From Calendula officinalis (Eukaryota; Streptophyta; Magnoliopsida; Asterales; Asteraceae): a DNA stretch of 64,000 bases. The stretch lies in assembly GCA_963853835.1 (NCBI GenBank), contig OY970825.1, positions 43,744,908 through 43,808,907 of the forward strand, written 5' to 3'. This document shows, piece by piece, positions 1 through 10,482 of the stretch (position 1 is the first letter of the stretch; every line of letters begins with the position of its first letter). Made by a program: the position numbers and the translations under genes. The notes beneath the pieces are model-generated. The model saw only the letters and a program-made list of their open reading frames with translations, had not been told where the DNA came from and ran no database searches.

Positions 1-163
1 TTGCCCTTTTTAAGAGCAATCCAATAGTTTTTCAGGCTAGATTCATAAGTAATTTAAAAAAAAAATCTAAATTACAATTCGCAAGAGGGATTTTAAGCAT
101 CAAAGAAGAAATCAAAACAGTCCAATTTATGATAAGAAAAAGGAGGATTAACAGAAAACTCAC

Positions 164-319
164 CAGCGAATTGTTCCATTTGTATTTCCATTTTTCCAAA
201 CAAGTAGGAGTAGATCGAAAATGAGCCACAAGAGATGAAGACGATGAAATCGAAGGAGTTGTTGAACGAATGATGTAAAACAGAGCAGTACCGCAGCACC
301 TGGGCACCAGAATTTGCAT
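164..319 (-). CDS. First exon of an unidentified gene, targeting-like N-terminus
   Basis: Minus-strand ATG at 319-317 opens a 52-codon exon that ends in phase 0 at a canonical donor (CTG|GTGAG, exon end at 164). The peptide starts MQILVPRCCG and is rich in Ser, Thr and Arg, with a run of serines and almost no acidic residues, as in mitochondrial or plastid presequences. The rest of the gene would lie left of the window. No family is recognised. A second reading frame through the same stretch is also open, so the frame is not certain. The start lies about 185 bp from the divergent F-box pseudogene. Confidence 0.3.
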
Positions 320-503
320 TGTATTCGACGAAATGTTTTTCCCACAGGGGGCAACGATATTCTTCCTTCCTTCTCCTAATATGATCAAATTGGACCCTCA
401 TTTATTGTACATTTGCACAAATAGCCCTTGATGAATGTAACACCCTGGTTATATTTTGTGCAGCAACTATTTTCTTAGAATTGCTCAAATCGAACTCGTA
501 AAA

Positions 504-1262
504 ATGGCGACCGATGAATCTGAAGGCAGCATCAGAATTCCACCACCGGAGATCATCACCGAGATCCTTCCTGCGAAATCTCTTGGCCGGTTCAGGTGCG
601 TTTCAAAGGGCTGGCTATCTCAGATCCCCAATTCATCAGAACGCATAGAAAAACCCTCAACCAAAATCACATAATATTCTCTGGCAGTTTACTTTATTCA
701 CACCCGTTTCATCACCATGAAGCAGTGTTAACACCAGCAGAGTTTCACCCGAAGCCTGTCGTTTGTATATGGTTGGCCTTGTTTTGACGAATGCCGATAG
801 GTCTACTGACCCAACTACCAGGGAATCGGTAGAATTGCCTAAATCTGATCATGATGCTTTGAGTGAGGTTAGATCATAATATTTATCATTTTGCCATCTT
901 CTATGGGTTGGGGTATGATTCCCTTACAAGGTTGTTACCTTTATATTATCGCCTGGTCCCGATATTGCGTATGCTCATGTTTATAGCCTTAAAACTAAGG
1001 CATGGAGACCTTTCTCCTTATGATTGGCAATGCGACTGGTGTTTTTGTTAACGGGTTCATTCATTGGGTTGCTACAAAGGGTTTAAAAAAATGTAATTGT
1101 TGCTTTTAGTTTAGCAAATGAGTGAAGTGCCATCACCCGAGTTATGTGATGATGCTACTTTTTGTTCTTGGAGAGAAGCTTGCTATTATTGGTTATGATG
1201 GTGGTAAGATGTGGTTGATGAATGAGTATGGGGTGAAGGAATCTTGGACAAAGATTTTGATC
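504..1262 (+). pseudogene. F-box / F-box-associated (FBA) protein pseudogene
   Basis: From ATG 504 the frame reads an F-box core (IPPPEIITEIL, then SLGRFRCVSKGWL), the module that binds SKP1 in SCF ubiquitin ligases. After about position 618 the homology moves to another frame (ISDPQFIRTHRKTLN). FBA-type motifs then recur in changing frames: YGLGYDSLT near 910, SPYDWQCDW near 1015, and GEKLAIIGYDGGKMW near 1172. This is the layout of the CPR1/CPR30-like F-box family, which is usually about 350-400 residues and intronless. At least three frameshifts are needed, and the F-box itself lacks about three residues between EIL and PAKSL. The copia element inserted about 275 bp downstream, so it is not the cause of the decay. 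Confidence 0.75.
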
Positions 1263-1537
1263 CGTTGATTTAATTTTGGTCTTTTAATTTGAAATCTCAC
1301 GTACGCATTCTTCATTGTTGTTGGCTGCAACACGAAACAGAATTATGTGTTTGGAATGTGTGTTATAATAGGGTTTTTATCTTTTGTTTCCATTATATTT
1401 GTTTAATTTCAGTTATGGTTTACAAAATTACATGTTCAAGCAATATCGAGTTTAGATGGAAATATGCTATTGGGTCAAACCTGGTTTAGATGCAAACCAT
1501 AATTTCTTCAACCATAATAATAAATAAAGATTCAAAC

Positions 1538-1841
1538 TGAAGAAAAGAATTGCCAAACACGCAAATACTTTATTGAAGAAACTAGCTCAAAACTTCAACA
1601 GATTACAATTGATTATTTAGATCCCTACCCTACACGGTATTTATAGACTATGTATTAGACTATAATGAGGATTCTATTTAATTTAAACCATACAATTATC
1701 TATATGCCCCTATATCTTAGTAATAGATAATTATCACACATTTAAATTAAACTTGAGAATATGGACTGCACTCCAACTCTTCTTTTACTGATCCCGATCC
1801 ACGCCTAAGCCATAATCGAGACTCAGATTAATTCGCCAACA
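1538..1841 (-). repeat. 3' LTR of the copia element
   Basis: A 304-bp copy, nearly identical to 6119-6422 apart from one C/T difference seen by eye. On the minus strand it follows the polypurine tract and the polyprotein stop codon directly. Confidence 0.96.
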
Positions 1842-1842
1842 A

Positions 1843-4800
1843 TCACCCCTTGAATTTCTGAGTCGGTGATGGTAACGCTTGCACACCAAGCAGCGATCTC
1901 ATGTCCTTGAACTTTACACGAGCCAAGGCCTTCGTTAATGGGTCTGCTCTCTGTTTATCTCCAGGTACATATTCAACTATCACTTGTTCATCTTCAACAC
2001 GCTCTCGGATGAAGTGATATCGAGTATGGATATGTTTGCTTCTACCATGAAAGACCGGGTTCTTTGACAATGCTATTGCTGATTTGTTATCAACAAGGAT
2101 CATTACCTTTTGTTTCTCCCACCCTGTCAACTCTGCCAATAACTCCCTTAGCCAAACTGCTTGACAAGCGGCTGCATTAGCCGCCATAAATTCAGCTTCA
2201 CACGAAGATAGTGCCACGGTATCTTGCTTTTGTGAGCACCATGTGATAGGTGATGTACCAAGATAGAAAATATGACCAGTAGTGCTTCGTCCATCGTCTA
2301 TGTCAACATTATGACTGCTATCGCTATATCCTACTAATTTCATATCATTAACCTGCTCGTATCTAATTCCAAACGTGGTTGTTCCTTTGAGATAGCGTAG
2401 GATTTGCTTAATAGCACGAGCATGTGATTCTCTTGGGCTTTGCATATATCGACTAACTACTCCAACAGAGTATGTTAAATCTGGACGAGTATGTAAGAGG
2501 TAACGTAAGCAACCGACTAATTTTCGATATTGAGTTGCTTCAACCTCCGGTTCATTTTCGGCTTTACACAATTTAAGTCCCGGTTCCATTGGACATAAAG
2601 TTGGATTGCAATCTTCCATTCCTGCTTCTTTTAATATTTTCTTGGCATAACTTTCTTGTTTGATATTCACACAACCCTTTTCTTGCTTGACTTCAATACC
2701 CAAGTAATAGGTTAATTCACCAAGATCTGACATATCAAATTTGGACGCCATCTTGTTCTTGAATTGTTTTATGAGCTCCACGCATGTACCTGTCACAAAC
2801 AAATCATCCACATAAACCGCAACAATAATAAGTTTCCCATTGAGCACTTTTTTATAGACCGCTTTTTCTTGCAAGCATCGTTGAAAGCCCATATTCTTTA
2901 ACGTACTATCGAGCTTTAAGTTCCATGCTCTTGGAGCTTGTCTTAGGCCATATAAGGCTTTCGTTAATTTGTAAACTTTTCTTTCTTGTCCAGGTTTTTC
3001 AAAACCTTCGGGTTGAATTACGTATACTTCTTCCTTTAATTCACCATGCAAGAATGCCGTTTTAACATCTAAGTGATGAATCTTCCATCCTTTCCCGGCT
3101 GCGAGAGCAATCAAAAGTCGTATTGTCTCGAGCCGAGCTACTGGCGCGAACACTTCATCAAAGTCAATACCAGGTTGTTGTACATAGCCTTTAGCAACTA
3201 AACGCGCCTTGTACTTTATTACCGAGCCATCTGCATTTCTTTTGATTTTGAACAACCACTTTAACCCGATAGGATTAACGTTTTTAGGTAAAGGTACAAG
3301 TCTCCATGTGTTATTCTTCTCAATGGAGTCGATCTCGTCTTTCATTGCTTCGAGCCAATTTGGTTGTACTTTAGCTTCATTAAAGTTCCTCGGTTCCTCG
3401 TCAAATGTTAGTAAAAGTTTATTAACATTCAGCTCATAATCATTTAATTTTGTCGGTAACACAGAAGTACGAGTTGAGCGACGTACCGAGAGAGTTGTAA
3501 CATCGTTATCAGAGTCAGCTTCATTTTGTTCTGGGCTGTTTGCGTGATCAGAGCTGCTGATCGCATGAGTTGGGCCGCCTCCCGGGCCGTCTATGGGCTG
3601 GTTTTGATCAGTAGTTGATGGACTTGAATCAAAGTTAAAGGGCTGACCTGTTTCAGCAGCATGTATATCGTCCAACACAACCGTGAAAGTACCTGATTCT
3701 TTTCCTGTTTGGTTTGAATCTTCGGACATATTATTCCACTTCCAACCTCTTTTTTCATCACATATAGCATATGCACTGATGATAATTTTATTTTCACGTG
3801 GATTGAAAAGGCGAAAACCACCTGAACTAGGTTCCTTTCCGAGATACACCAACGGCTTAGACCTATCATCGAGTTTCTTCAAGTGCTTTGAAACTATTCT
3901 TTCATAGGCAACGCAACCAAATATTCTTAAGTCTTGTAGGTTCGGTTTTTCACCATAAAATTTCTCGTATGGTGTAACTCCTACCAGTGCTCGCGTAGGG
4001 GTTCGGTTTATAATAAATGTTGTGTGTCGAACCGCTTCTCCCCAAAACTGATTCGGTACACTTCTTGCTTTCATCAGGCACCGAGTCATCTCGAGTAGAG
4101 TTCGGTTTCTTCGTTCGACTATACCGTTTTGTTGAGGTGCATAAGGAGCCGTCAACATTCGTGCTATACCCTCTTGATCACAAAAACGATCAAATTCATG
4201 TGACCTAAACTCACCACCTCTGTCCGAGTGAAACGTTTTGATCACTTTTCCTGTTCGCTTTTCAATTGATGTTTTAAATCTTTTAATGACATCAAATGCA
4301 TCGCTTTTGTTCTTCAAGAGAAAAGACCACATGTATCTTGAAAAATCGTCAATAAGAACCAAGATATAATTATTACCTGCTTGTGTCGGGGGATTCACTG
4401 GTCCACAAATGTCCCCGTGCACCAGCTCGAGAATTTTTGTTGCTCTATATGTTGCTTTCTTCGGAAACGATTGCTTTGTTTGTTTCCCAACCATGCAAGA
4501 CTCACACACCTGATCTTGGTGGTTTGTTACCGGTACCCCTTTAGCTAACTTGTGCATCAATTTCACCGCACCAAAGCCGATATGACCAAGTCGAGCGTGC
4601 CATAACCATGACTCCTCATCGATTTTAGCTTGTAGACAGTAGGGTTTCCCAACTTTTAGTCGGGCCTTATAGAGACGATTTGCACTTCGCGGGACTTTCA
4701 TAAGCAATCGTCCATCTCTATCTCGCATGGTTAAGACATCGCCTCGCATACGAATATCACAACCAAATATTGTAGTTTGTCCGAGACTAATCACATTACT

Positions 4801-6051
4801 TTGGAGTGACAGAATGTAATAAATATCTTTCAATAATTTTTGTTCGCCATTTTTACCTTCGAACAAAATCGAGCCCTTTCCTTTTATGCTTACGAACGGC
4901 CCGTCTCCGAATCTCACGCGTCCGGTTATACGTTTATTTAATTCAGAGAAGTATGAATAATTACCGGTCATATGATTGCTTGCTCCATTGTCCAAGTACC
5001 ATATATCGTCTTCCTCGGTGTTGGACTCAATCTTTGGCGGGATGTATTTTTCTTCATTGAGGAATATCGTTTCATGGTTCATCATAAAAAACGCTCCTTC
5101 CTCATAAGACGCATCTTCCTCGTGCGTCTGGTTAAGATTTGCCTCGTGGTCACGCAGTCGATCTGGGCATCTCGAAACAAAGTGCCCGTACTTGTCACAA
5201 CGGTAACACTTGATATTTGAGAGGTCGCGTTGTTCTTTTTGTTTCCCCTTTTGATTCTGATCATCACGGTGTTTCGATGAGTCACGTTGACCGTTGTTTT
5301 GGGTGTTACCCCGACCACGACCTTGACCGCGACCGCGACCACGACCTCGGGAGTAAGAACCACGTCCTCTAGTGCTTGAATCATGGTTCTTGTTGGAATT
5401 TTCAGCCTTGGTATAAAGTAAGTTTTCTTGTATCTCACTTGTTTTATCTTGGTCTTTGATTCGTTCCTCATAGGCTTTCAATCTACCAACCACATCTTCA
5501 AACCCAATTGTTTTAAGATCTAGAACCTGTTCAAGAGCCGCCACTATTTGGACAAATCGCCTGGGAAGACTTGTGAGGAATTTTCTTACCAACTTGTGCT
5601 CCGTGATGACATCTCCAAGTGTGGCTGATTTTGAGGCGATACCGGACAGTTTTGCAGCAAACTCATCTATACTTCCGGTGTCTTTCATCTTCAAATTTTC
5701 AAACTCGGTAATTAAAGTTTGAAGTCTTGCTTCTTTTACGCGCTCAACACCTAAATTTCGGATCTTTATGGCTTCCCACATCTCTTTCCCGGTTTTAAGA
5801 TTCCCGATTTGAAGGATCAGGTCTTCCGGTATCGATTGGAACAACAGACCCTTCACGATGTTGTTCTTCTTGGCATCATCTAAGCCTGGATCTATCACTT
5901 CCCAGACTCCATGAATTCCAAGAAGCACTTCCATCCGCATCCTCCATATAGTATAATTTGTCGACGTTAATAACGGAGATTGAAACGTCAACGGGTTTGA
6001 TTCCTTCACCACACGTGGATCAGCTTGTGGTGCTGAAGAATCTCCCGTCAT
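1843..6051 (-). CDS. Copia gag-pol polyprotein, intact
   Basis: One uninterrupted frame of about 1402 residues from MTGDSSAPQ. The frame stays open to 6141, but an ATG there lies inside the LTR and across the primer-binding site, so 6051 is preferred. In order: UBN2-type gag (about 20-210, with STNYTIWRMRME), an RGRGRG-rich basic stretch, a CCHC zinc knuckle (CYRCDKYGHFVSRCP, about 281), an aspartic protease with LDNGASNHMTG (about 352), pre-integrase LWHARLGHIG, integrase with the catalytic D, D and E (HGDICGP, HSDRGGEF, QQNGIVERRN), RT with YVDDLF (about 1083), and RNase H with SSCEAEF and VDNKSAI. It would be cleaved into capsid, protease, integrase and RT/RNase H. No frameshift or stop was seen. 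Confidence 0.95.
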   Translation of the reverse strand: MTGDSSAPQADPRVVKESNPLTFQSPLLTSTNYTIWRMRMEVLLGIHGVWEVIDPGLDDAKKNNIVKGLLFQSIPEDLILQIGNLKTGKEMWEAIKIRNLGVERVKEARLQTLITEFENLKMKDTGSIDEFAAKLSGIASKSATLGDVITEHKLVRKFLTSLPRRFVQIVAALEQVLDLKTIGFEDVVGRLKAYEERIKDQDKTSEIQENLLYTKAENSNKNHDSSTRGRGSYSRGRGRGRGQGRGRGNTQNNGQRDSSKHRDDQNQKGKQKEQRDLSNIKCYRCDKYGHFVSRCPDRLRDHEANLNQTHEEDASYEEGAFFMMNHETIFLNEEKYIPPKIESNTEEDDIWYLDNGASNHMTGNYSYFSELNKRITGRVRFGDGPFVSIKGKGSILFEGKNGEQKLLKDIYYILSLQSNVISLGQTTIFGCDIRMRGDVLTMRDRDGRLLMKVPRSANRLYKARLKVGKPYCLQAKIDEESWLWHARLGHIGFGAVKLMHKLAKGVPVTNHQDQVCESCMVGKQTKQSFPKKATYRATKILELVHGDICGPVNPPTQAGNNYILVLIDDFSRYMWSFLLKNKSDAFDVIKRFKTSIEKRTGKVIKTFHSDRGGEFRSHEFDRFCDQEGIARMLTAPYAPQQNGIVERRNRTLLEMTRCLMKARSVPNQFWGEAVRHTTFIINRTPTRALVGVTPYEKFYGEKPNLQDLRIFGCVAYERIVSKHLKKLDDRSKPLVYLGKEPSSGGFRLFNPRENKIIISAYAICDEKRGWKWNNMSEDSNQTGKESGTFTVVLDDIHAAETGQPFNFDSSPSTTDQNQPIDGPGGGPTHAISSSDHANSPEQNEADSDNDVTTLSVRRSTRTSVLPTKLNDYELNVNKLLLTFDEEPRNFNEAKVQPNWLEAMKDEIDSIEKNNTWRLVPLPKNVNPIGLKWLFKIKRNADGSVIKYKARLVAKGYVQQPGIDFDEVFAPVARLETIRLLIALAAGKGWKIHHLDVKTAFLHGELKEEVYVIQPEGFEKPGQERKVYKLTKALYGLRQAPRAWNLKLDSTLKNMGFQRCLQEKAVYKKVLNGKLIIVAVYVDDLFVTGTCVELIKQFKNKMASKFDMSDLGELTYYLGIEVKQEKGCVNIKQESYAKKILKEAGMEDCNPTLCPMEPGLKLCKAENEPEVEATQYRKLVGCLRYLLHTRPDLTYSVGVVSRYMQSPRESHARAIKQILRYLKGTTTFGIRYEQVNDMKLVGYSDSSHNVDIDDGRSTTGHIFYLGTSPITWCSQKQDTVALSSCEAEFMAANAAACQAVWLRELLAELTGWEKQKVMILVDNKSAIALSKNPVFHGRSKHIHTRYHFIRERVEDEQVIVEYVPGDKQRADPLTKALARVKFKDMRSLLGVQALPSPTQKFKG

Positions 6052-6118
6052 CACAATACCTCTTTGAACGCAGGTACTACGACGATTACCGGATCTTCTT
6101 CGAAGCTCTGATACCAAT

Positions 6119-6422
6119 TGAAGAAAAGAATTGCCAAACACGCAAATACTTTATTGAAGAAACTAGCTCAAAACTTCAACAGATTACAATTGATTATTTA
6201 GATCCCTACCCTACACGGTATTTATAGACTACGTATTAGACTATAATGAGGATTCTATTTAATTTAAACCATACAATTATCTATATGCCCCTATATCTTA
6301 GTAATAGATAATTATCACACATTTAAATTAAACTTGAGAATATGGACTGCACTCCAACTCTTCTTTTACTGATCCCGATCCACGCCTAAGCCATAATCGA
6401 GACTCAGATTAATTCGCCAACA
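6119..6422 (-). repeat. 5' LTR of the copia element, with TATA box
   Basis: A 304-bp LTR. On the minus strand TATAAATA at 6226-6219 is a good TATA box, which would put the transcript start near 6190 inside the LTR. The primer-binding site follows at 6116. Confidence 0.95.
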
Positions 6423-6427
6423 CAAAC

Positions 6428-7100
6428 ATTGATATATTTTTACTATTAAATCAATTAATCTATAAATCAAACATGAATTTTATTTCCTTCAACTCACTGT
6501 GTGTTGATTTTTTTTCTTAGAAAATCTGAATTTAGTTGTTAAAGAATTTTGTTTAAATTTATACCTCTTACATGAAAAAAGTTTTATTACAAAATATGTT
6601 TAAGGTGCCCAAATTGTGGAGACTAGAGATTGGAAAGCTATCTTTATTTGAGTCATTTTCGTTGTTTCCCAAACTATGCCATGTTTGTATTAGCCATTGC
6701 CCATTCATGATTTTTGTCAACAATACATCATTAACAATATTTTAGGCCATTTGGCATTTCTATGGGCCGTGTCCCATTTACATGTCACAATGAGAACGGC
6801 TGGAATCCCACGATCTGAGCATCTGTTTTTTTATTAAAAGGCGCAATAATTTGGTACTAATCTATCAATAATCAAGAAACATGTAAGCTAAAATCTCATC
6901 CTTTGACTTTTTATGTCAAACTTGTATTCGACATTTCAGATTGATGATGGGGTGAAGGGCCATCTTTGACCATGAGGTTGAAAACCAATGGAATGATACT
7001 TTCAATAATGATACACGTGCAAGTACTGTTTCGAGTCTTTTGATGATAACATTATTCTCTAACAAGCTCTCCTAATCACCATCCCCTGCCCCAAAAATAT
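6428..7100. other. Intergenic DNA, nothing recognised
   Basis: AT-rich sequence between the copia element and a Stowaway MITE. No coding region or repeat structure was recognised. Confidence 0.5.
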
Positions 7101-7102
7101 TA

Positions 7103-7366
7103 CTCCCTCCGTCCCTAAATAAAGTTCTCATTTCACCTTCAAGTTTTGTCCCTAAATAAAGTTCCCATTTCTAAAACTTAAGGGACCCACTTAATATAAT
7201 AATATTATTACCAATACTTTCACCACTAACTATCTCTAAAAACACTTTCTCTCTCCAATCAAACCTTATATTTTATTCAAAAGTAATACCAAATACCCCA
7301 CCACTAATTATCTCCTAAAATGTTGTGCCCAACACAAATGGGAACTTTATTTAGGGACGGAGGGAG
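7103..7366. mobile_element. Stowaway-type MITE
   Basis: 264 bp with terminal inverted repeats CTCCCTCCGTCCCTAAATAA and its complement, flanked by TA on both sides (7101-7102 and 7367-7368). The CTCCCTCCGTCC terminus and TA duplication are diagnostic of Stowaway (Tc1/mariner) MITEs. There is no coding capacity, so it depends on a transposase elsewhere. Confidence 0.92.
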
Positions 7367-8119
7367 TATTATTTAACAGGATCTTACAAATATGATTTTG
7401 CTAGATGAGAAGGTATTATTCGGTTCATTCTGATTTCTACTATGATATGGAATGACTCCACATTTAAAATCTTTTGTATTATTTTGGGAAATTAATTGAA
7501 CTCTATTGCAGATGAACCTTGTTGGCTTGACTTGTTGACTTTGAGGTTTCACGTGGCAATAAAAAAAGTGATAAAAATAGAAAATAGAGAGGTAGTTGAC
7601 AGAGGTAGAATTGCTGCTACTATAAAAAAAGCATTTTAGAAGAAGGTTCTTTTCAATTTTAGACTGCGTTAGGTCACATATGGTAAACCGGTTTGAATCT
7701 AATTATAACACTGCATGGTAACACTACCTGACTATAAATTAATATTGTTAATCCAATGTAAAGCAAGTTAAGGTGTTTATTATGCAATTTAATGCACTTT
7801 GGATTACTATCAACCCATTTGACCCAAAAAAATTACCCAAATCAACACATTTATAATTAAAAAAAAGAAAAGGGTAAAAACTGCAGATATAAAGGTCATG
7901 TGATTTAGTTATCTTTTTCGATTTCAGGCCCGGTAATGTGATTATAATCTAATTTTTGGATTTTGCAGCCCTTGGCCTAATTTCTCAGATTATAAAGGTC
8001 GAATTTTTATCCAATTATCCTTTTATATATATTAAAAATAATCTGTTGATTCTTAACTTGTGATTTGACTTCCGGCTGATCTTAATCTTAGAAAGACACA
8101 TCAACTTGTGATTGTCCAG

Positions 8120-8420
8120 GCAAAAGAACGAGTGTGCAGATTGATAGAGAGTAGAGTTAAAAGACTGCTTCTTGATGAAAGAGATATTGTGGTATGTTTA
8201 ATTGTTTCATATTAAATTAGAATTTTGTTTAATTTTGAGTTTGATGTTAATTAGGTTCCAGGGTATGAACAAGGAAACCTTGTGGGGCCTACTGCGTCAC
8301 TGAAGATATGGAATGTTTCAAGGTGCACATCAGATCTCATAATCAAGTTGGAGCTCAAACCGAAGTTGAATTAAAAGATAAACAATTGAGAATGGAAGAC
8401 GCAGTAAATGCAACCATGGT
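8120..8420 (+). other. Exon-like fragment of unknown origin
   Basis: Position 8120 follows an AG acceptor, and 24 codons (AKERVCRLIESRVKRLLLDE and on) end at a GT donor at 8192. A second block starts after an AG at 8254 and reads VPGYEQGNLVGPT before a GT at 8323. A different frame is open through 8275-8415 (MECFKVHIRS, then GAQTEVELKD). It could be a gene remnant, but no protein family was recognised and the frames disagree. Confidence 0.2.
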
Positions 8421-8522
8421 AGGTTGACTTAGTCAAAGTCAAGTTCTTGACTTTTGGTTGATTGTGTGCATTCTCTTTTGCTAAAGGCTGCAGTTGAGGA
8501 AAGAGTCAAGGATTTTTATATA

Positions 8523-8974
8523 TCTTACTACTTAATAATGCATTTAGGCCTACCTCTTTTAATAAGTTTAAGGAGCTCCTTAATTTTAAGTTAAGGAGAT
8601 TTCCACTTTTAGTAAGTTCTTTAACTAAAAAATAAAGTGTTGCTTACAGGATTCGAACACAAGACCTCTCCTAAGTAGTCATTGTGTGTTAACCACTTCA
8701 ACTACTTGATTATTTTGATTTATTCCAGATACTAATATATATAACCTTTAACGTCACCAGAACTCAACCATCATTTCTCTATTTAAAAGGCTCATACTTA
8801 CTTTCACAAAAAATGTCAATTTCGGATCTGATCCTACCATCACTAATGTCAGCACCTACCATCACTACGCACCACCACTCATCACCATCGCTATTGTCAC
8901 CACCACCGGTACTGTCGTCACTTCGAAATATAGTTACGGGTACCTGCCGCCGCATTACGCGGGTACCCTGCTAG
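8523..8974 (+). mobile_element. Non-autonomous Helitron
   Basis: 452 bp. It begins TC (TCTTACTACTTAATAATGC) and ends CTAG at 8971-8974, preceded by a GC-rich hairpin (GTACCTGCCGCCGC / GCGGGTACC near 8940-8967). It sits between A (8522) and T (8975), the Helitron A^T target, with no duplication. The same ends and internal sequence occur in opposite orientation at 50002-50578. It contains no Rep/helicase coding region. Confidence 0.88.
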
Positions 8975-9373
8975 TTGTTATTGAAGGAAACATAAGAATC
9001 TACTTAAGGATATTTCACGTCAAACACTTCAATTGTTATTGACACCCTGTTTGCAATTCTATAAATACCTTACCAAACCAAAAAAGAATTCCTTTCGCAT
9101 ATGGTTGAAATTGTATTTCTATTTTAAACAAGATTACAAGCTAGATTGTCTTTTTCTTTGTGCGAGAAGGATAGATGGTTTGCATTCATTTATTTAAGTT
9201 GTATAATACTGAAAGTTTAGCTTAGGTTTAATAAACAAGTCGGTGTATATTAGATAATCAAATAATGATTAAATGTTCCGTTAGTTTCCGGAGCTTAATT
9301 TTCGTTCTAGTGTATTAATTAAAGTGTTCATCAGGTGGTAAATGCCTAGATGATAATTGGTCCCATAAAAAAA

Positions 9374-9551
9374 GAGATGATTCGTACAGAGCAATTTTTA
9401 TCCATGCAGAGCAATCTTATATCAAATGACATTGATGTCCTTAGTGGGAGGGGTGAAATGAAAAATATGATAAAAAGAAAGTAAGGGTATGATTGTCATT
9501 TAGGATTAAATTGCTCTGTATGGATAAAAATTGCTCTGTACGAATCAGCTC
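9374..9551. mobile_element. Mutator-like MITE with 11-bp target-site duplication
   Basis: 178 bp, starting GAG and ending CTC, with inverted repeats of about 40 bp (core ATTCGTACAGAGCAATTTTT). An identical CCATAAAAAAA flanks it at 9363-9373 and 9552-9562. A 9-11 bp duplication with long inverted repeats points to Mutator-like transposition. Confidence 0.75.
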
Positions 9552-9569
9552 CCATAAAAAAATTGTCAT

Positions 9570-9722
9570 ACTTCCCTAAACTTTTGTCCTAAAAAAATTC
9601 TTATTTTTCAAATTAAATGAGTCCACTAATTATATTTATCTCTCCAAACTAATCTTATATTTTATTCAAAATTATTACAATACCTCAACACTAATTATCT
9701 TCTTAAATCTTGTGTCCCAAAG
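9570..9722. repeat. Degenerate Stowaway-like fragment
   Basis: The sequence resembles the interior of the MITE at 7103-7366 (shared CTTATATTTTATTCAAAA and ACTAATTATCT motifs) but lacks one good terminal repeat. It looks like a decayed or truncated copy. Confidence 0.5.
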
Positions 9723-9725
9723 TAA

Positions 9726-10006
9726 TACTTCCTTCGATTCAAAATAAGTGATACACTTTGTATTTCACGATTTTTAATGTAAAAGATTATAATGATGATT
9801 AAATTAGATTAATTTGATGGTTAGTGGGGAATGATTATCACAATTCTGAATAAAGTGATGTTAATGATGTTTAAAAGTAAAAAGTAATAGTAAATAGGTC
9901 ATTTCACTTTTGTTAAAGTAGATGGTTAATGCGTGTGAATCCCACTTTTTTATTAAATAAGATAATTTTTTAAAGTGTATAACTTATTTTGAATAATTGG
10001 AGGATA
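9726..10006. mobile_element. Degenerate Stowaway-like MITE (second subfamily)
   Basis: Its ends are inverted: CTTCCTTCGATTCAAAATAA at the left and TTATTTTGAATAATTGGAGG at the right, both next to TA. The interior (GTTAGTGGG, TTAATGATGTTTAAAA) matches the MITEs at 30685-30956 and 58443-59410. Confidence 0.75.
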
Positions 10007-10240
10007 TATATACGAAGTATATTTTTTAAATATTTATTTTATCTGAAGAAAAGAGTATAACATACTGATCAGTAGTTATATTGATTATAAAATCGGGAAG
10101 CATGTAATCCAATGGCTTCAATTTTCCAAGCTATTTTTAACGGTGCTAGACGGACCTGGTAGTGGAGTAGAGACATCTTGGAACAATCTAGTTTTAGTCT
10201 TGGAAACCCTCCTCTACAACCACAAACACAGAGTTCGAGA

Positions 10241-10482
10241 ATGGCAAAGAAGGTGTTGATGTTATGTGGCGATTACATGGAAGACTCAGAGGTTCGATTT
10301 TGATTTTGATTTTGATTTTGATTGTTATTGAATTCGATTACATGATGAAATTGCATTCTGTGCAGGCGATGGTTCCGTTTCAGGCATTGCAAGCTTACGG
10401 ATTGCTAGTCGATGCTGTTTGCCCCGGTAAAATATCGGGCGATATTTGTCGCACTGATATTCATCAACATTTTTCTCACCAG
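10241..10482 (+). CDS. DJ1D: DJ-1 homolog D, exons 1-2 (5' part)
   Basis: Exon 1 (10241-10291) codes MAKKVLMLCGDYMEDSE, the first strand of a DJ-1/PfpI fold. Exon 2 (10366-10482) continues MVPFQALQAYGLLVDAVCPG. Plant DJ-1D proteins have two tandem DJ-1/PfpI domains and act as glutathione-independent glyoxalases on methylglyoxal. Exon 1 uses GAG|GT and exon 2 an AG acceptor at 10365. Exon 2 ends CAG|GC rather than GT, so the next intron looks GC-AG or has a mutated donor. The matching exon 3 lies at 20726; the two parts are now about 10.2 kb apart because a Tat element sits in the intron at 10747-20615. A CT microsatellite (10492-10509) follows the donor. Confidence 0.85.

Larger units (their letters stand above)
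1538..6422 (-). mobile_element. Complete Ty1/copia LTR retrotransposon
   Basis: This is a 4885-bp element with 304-bp LTRs that begin TG and end CA on the plus strand. The 5-bp target-site duplication CAAAC lies at 1533-1537 and 6423-6427. The element reads on the minus strand. Its primer-binding site (TGGTATCAGAGC, matching initiator tRNA-Met) is at 6116-6105, two bases from the 5' LTR. A polypurine tract (AAGGGGTGAT) abuts the 3' LTR at about 1842. The domain order in the single ORF (gag, protease, integrase, RT, RNase H) is that of copia. I saw one difference between the LTRs (near 1651 and 6232), so insertion is recent and the copy may still be competent. Confidence 0.97.

Noticed and set aside
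3209..3439. Plus-strand frames inside the copia polyprotein (also 3683-3907, 4806-5060)
   Set aside because: Shadow frames of the intact minus-strand polyprotein; no family motifs.
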